DNA of 53,176 nt, taken from assembly GCF_900101885.1 (NCBI RefSeq), contig NZ_FNAN01000034.1, forward strand, positions 1 through 53,176, written 5' to 3'. Origin of the DNA: Dyadobacter soli (GTDB lineage: Bacteria > Bacteroidota > Bacteroidia > Cytophagales > Spirosomataceae). The first letter of the stretch is position 1; every line of letters begins with the position of its first letter. Positions 51,501-53,176 of this stretch are shown piece by piece. Under the pieces are notes generated by a model, which was given only the letters and a program-made list of their open reading frames with translations, was not told the DNA's origin and ran no database searches. Made by a program: the position numbers and the translations under genes.

Positions 51501-53176
51501 GTTTTTGGCTCTGTGGCTTTGACATTAGGTACTTCAATCGCGGAGCCTTCGAACTACAACTTCTCATGGAGCCCCGCCAATCTGGTCGACAATCCAAGCG
51601 CACCGACCGTAAAGATTACTTCTACCGCGCAAGCTACGATCACTGTAACGATCACCAACAAGTATGACGGCTCCATCACTTGCTTCAAATCCATTGTGAT
51701 CAACCCACCGGGATGGTCGCTACCGGCATTTACGGCAACTGACAAGTATACCTGCCCGAATACCACCGTTCAGATCGGTGATGTAGCCCATGCAGGTTTC
51801 ACCTACGCATGGCAGCCTGGTGCCGGTCTGAATGACCCCACTTTGTCCAATCCGACGGCTACTGTTGCCAATACAACGCAGTTCCGCGTGGCGATCACCG
51901 AGACAGCTTCGGGCTGCGTAAACCGCGACACCGTAACTGTAACGGTATCAGCACCCGTTGGCGCTGCTGGTAACGACCGCGCGGTTTGTAACGGCGCCAC
52001 CGTCACTTTGGGATCTCCTGCCCCCGAAGGTACCAACTGGACCTACGCGTGGGAGCCATCGAATGCGGCATGGACCAATGGAACCGGACCAACCGATCCG
52101 CAACCACAGATCCAGTTCGCATCCGCTTCGCCACAAAGCTTCATATTGACCGTGACCGATCCATTATCCGGCTGTGTAGCCAAAGACACGGTAGTTTTAA
52201 GCAACACTGTCACCGCCGGCGAATATGCTGGTGCACCCGTAACCACTTGCCAGGGAGAGTCTGTGCAGCTGGGGCGTGCAGCGGAGCCGTTCGCACAATA
52301 TGAATGGTTTATGGCTGATGGCATTACGCCTGCGACCGGGCTAAGCAGCAATACAGTTGCAAACCCGACGGTCGTCAACCCTACTGCTACGACAACTTAT
52401 ACCGTGAAAGTTAGCTATCCGGGTTGCTCGACGCCAATGACCGACCAGGTGACCTTAACCGTGAATCCGGTAACTGGCCTTGAACTGGCCGATCAAAACG
52501 TTTGCCTCGCTGGCCCGATCGCGATAGGCTATGGCGCGGCTGGTAACCCTGCTGCTCCTGCGGGTGCTACCTACGCGTGGGCTCCTGCGACAGGCTTGAA
52601 CGCCACCAACATAGCTAACCCGACCGCGACAGTAACCACCGAAACGATCTATTCGGTTACAGTGGCTTTGCCAAGCGGCTGTATTTTCACCGACCAGGTT
52701 AAAGTAAGCCCATCAGCCAATGCTGGTTCTGACGCCGTACTTTGCCCTGGCGAATCTACTGAGATCGGTACTCCTGCTATCGCGGGCGCTACCTACTCGT
52801 GGACAGGCGCGAGCATCGTAGGCGCTGCTAATGTGGCACAGCCGACCGTGAAGCCGACTGTTACAACCACTTACTCGGTTAGTGTCACTTTAAACGGCTG
52901 TACTACCACCGACCAGGTTGTGGTAACCGTAAACACCCCGGCCAACTTTGCCATCACCGGTAACACGGCGATTTGCGAAGGCGGCGTAGCGACACTTTCA
53001 CTGGCAGGTACCGCTCCTGCGAACACTACATGGCAATGGAGCCCATTGGCGGGTGTAGCTAGCCCGAACGCAACCTCTACAACCGTTGCTGCCGGCTCTA
53101 CCCAGACTTACCGTCTGACGCAGACCAACCTGAACACGGGTTGCAGCAATTACAAGGAAGTAGTAGTGGTGGTTAA
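48507..53176 (+). CDS. Giant secreted protein: SBBP propeller then Ig-like repeats, incomplete
   Basis: One frame stays open from ATG 48507 to the window end (1556 codons, no stop). Signal peptide about residues 20-47 (ALCCLFLLWLQSGQARAQA). Residues about 60-525 carry SBBP-type repeats (GNTYMVGNYFETVDFDPGPG; GNIYVAGLFANTVDFNPGAG; GNIYIGGNASGTMDLDPGSG). From about 630 there are some eleven Ig-like modules of 75-90 residues with the pattern C-x-G-x3-LG...Y-W-P...NP-T...Y-V...GC...D-V. Such proteins usually end in a T9SS sorting or gliding-associated tail, which lies outside the window. Probably a long surface filament or adhesin. Confidence 0.88.
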   Translation, partial: MMKQLFIKLALTSRRLGNRTRSGCNAGLAALCCLFLLWLQSGQARAQATQDVGDVWVAEPGLVTAGAVATPRGGATDPAGNTYMVGNYFETVDFDPGPGVSPLTAGATGASAYIQKLDKNKNLVWVKQISATVQFTSSSIAVDASGNLLIAGSFRGTADFNPGSGVAELSTRASNGTETFILKLDGNGNYLWAARLGDTSAVAGSNGAGNQIKTDGSGNIYVAGLFANTVDFNPGAGVSELTSPGASAIDAYLLKLAPDGSFIWARRMGGAFNDNGTSLAVDGNGNVFVGGTLGANGGVSDFGTLSLPAVTTQTAFITKLNSAGTFQWVKTIANTGTSSVTEIEADGTGNIYIGGNASGTMDLDPGSGTTDIPAAGFITKWDGNGNYVWGMFQGNAVGDITLDNAGNLFATGRYSNAPALLDRDWDPGAGVVKVTNRGTNIASTDIFVSKYTTDAGFVWIKTAGGASAIFSLEDGLSVGVDAAGDIYAGGVYATDAQFGPCKYAITPTANGNIRSQYVWKLSANPVPDNLQFATTTLSPASQQACILGIPKVINASPAAITSPSGYSTTMLYQWQIAESATGPWADMPGEVFKDLQPLARNTSAYYRRIVKVNDGFCGFKTVDSSGVASVIIGTDVSPIANADGPQWFVCGPGSNTVQLAGTASGGTPAYTYSWYEGSTSNGTPLASTGTWTTPGITEATTYTLQVTDAAGCVDIDQVTIVPAIANAGTDKAICQGAGGVQIGAPPVSSPSVSYVWTSISGDPISSLSCTTCAQPIANPTTATVYRLTVTVQQKGGGTCVTTDDVTVTPVTAPNNTLTFAGTDKTICKNTSVTLGGTADATFAYTWTSGQYLSASQVANPVFNAGTAAVTGGAINYTVTAIKNGCAFTDEVKVSVLNNRITDQDETVCGPVWSRHLDEQNAAGATYTWSVVSGSGTVLQTANSGQDAYLKSDNGIAVFRRTVTLNNVTCSADVSVQACSGSGGCDFEILTLSDQACPKVFGSVALTLGTSIAEPSNYNFSWSPANLVDNPSAPTVKITSTAQATITVTITNKYDGSITCFKSIVINPPGWSLPAFTATDKYTCPNTTVQIGDVAHAGFTYAWQPGAGLNDPTLSNPTATVANTTQFRVAITETASGCVNRDTVTVTVSAPVGAAGNDRAVCNGATVTLGSPAPEGTNWTYAWEPSNAAWTNGTGPTDPQPQIQFASASPQSFILTVTDPLSGCVAKDTVVLSNTVTAGEYAGAPVTTCQGESVQLGRAAEPFAQYEWFMADGITPATGLSSNTVANPTVVNPTATTTYTVKVSYPGCSTPMTDQVTLTVNPVTGLELADQNVCLAGPIAIGYGAAGNPAAPAGATYAWAPATGLNATNIANPTATVTTETIYSVTVALPSGCIFTDQVKVSPSANAGSDAVLCPGESTEIGTPAIAGATYSWTGASIVGAANVAQPTVKPTVTTTYSVSVTLNGCTTTDQVVVTVNTPANFAITGNTAICEGGVATLSLAGTAPANTTWQWSPLAGVASPNATSTTVAAGSTQTYRLTQTNLNTGCSNYKEVVVVV

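Noticed and set aside
1..53176. CRISPR array or diversity-generating retroelement
   Set aside because: No regularly spaced repeats, Cas genes or reverse transcriptase were seen; repeats found are coding duplications or hairpins.

Overview
The window looks like chromosome of a Bacteroidota bacterium of the Cytophagales, most like Dyadobacter or a close relative (inference). The support is T9SS sorting tails, TAnnTTTG-type -7 elements, an alginate-export-type porin, two-component propeller kinases, a Bacteroidetes-type tyrosine integrase without Arg I, and mobilisation genes of the Bacteroidetes type.

Layout. 1-1.8 kb: the tail of an ISL3/ISAon1-like transposase and a tyrosine integrase. 2.0-4.6 kb: small single-domain response regulators, one broken by two in-frame stops, and a detached amylase-like tail. 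4.7-11 kb: a cold-shock protein, a lipid A-type acyltransferase, a GH130 mannoside phosphorylase-like enzyme and two GT4 glycosyltransferases that converge on it, which together suggest mannoside or glycan turnover. 10.9-12.1 kb: a scar where two unrelated genes were truncated tail to tail, and an AraC remnant. 12-23.7 kb: ordinary accessory metabolism (AraC, lipoprotein, SDR, UvrA2, Hsp20, Zn-alcohol dehydrogenase, SRPBCC, DUF3050, VOC, porin, truncated haemoglobin).

23.8-33.6 kb: a mobilisable module, almost all on the minus strand. It holds an excisionase-like HTH protein, a frameshifted ArdA, a HEPN protein with a divergent XRE regulator, an AbiEii-type nucleotidyltransferase (broken by an in-frame stop) with DUF6922, a relaxase and a MobC-like protein. 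A nested hairpin that is a good oriT candidate precedes mobC, followed upstream by a ParA-like gene set. No integrase lies inside it. A badly decayed DUF5677-like gene follows.

35-53.2 kb: the most unusual region. Two histidine kinases (one with a periplasmic propeller) and a LuxR-type regulator face a set of secreted proteins: three with an almost constant N-terminal stem and divergent C1q-like heads, one with an S74 intramolecular chaperone domain, and two near-duplicate T9SS proteins arranged as tandem head/T9SS units. Two more LuxR-type regulators follow, one a close copy of the regulator at the far side. Last comes a giant secreted protein (SBBP propeller repeats, then about eleven Ig-like modules) that runs off the window. 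I infer a regulated surface-structure or adhesin locus.

Several genes are broken by single in-frame stop codons with the rest of the frame intact. No tRNA, rRNA or CRISPR array was seen.
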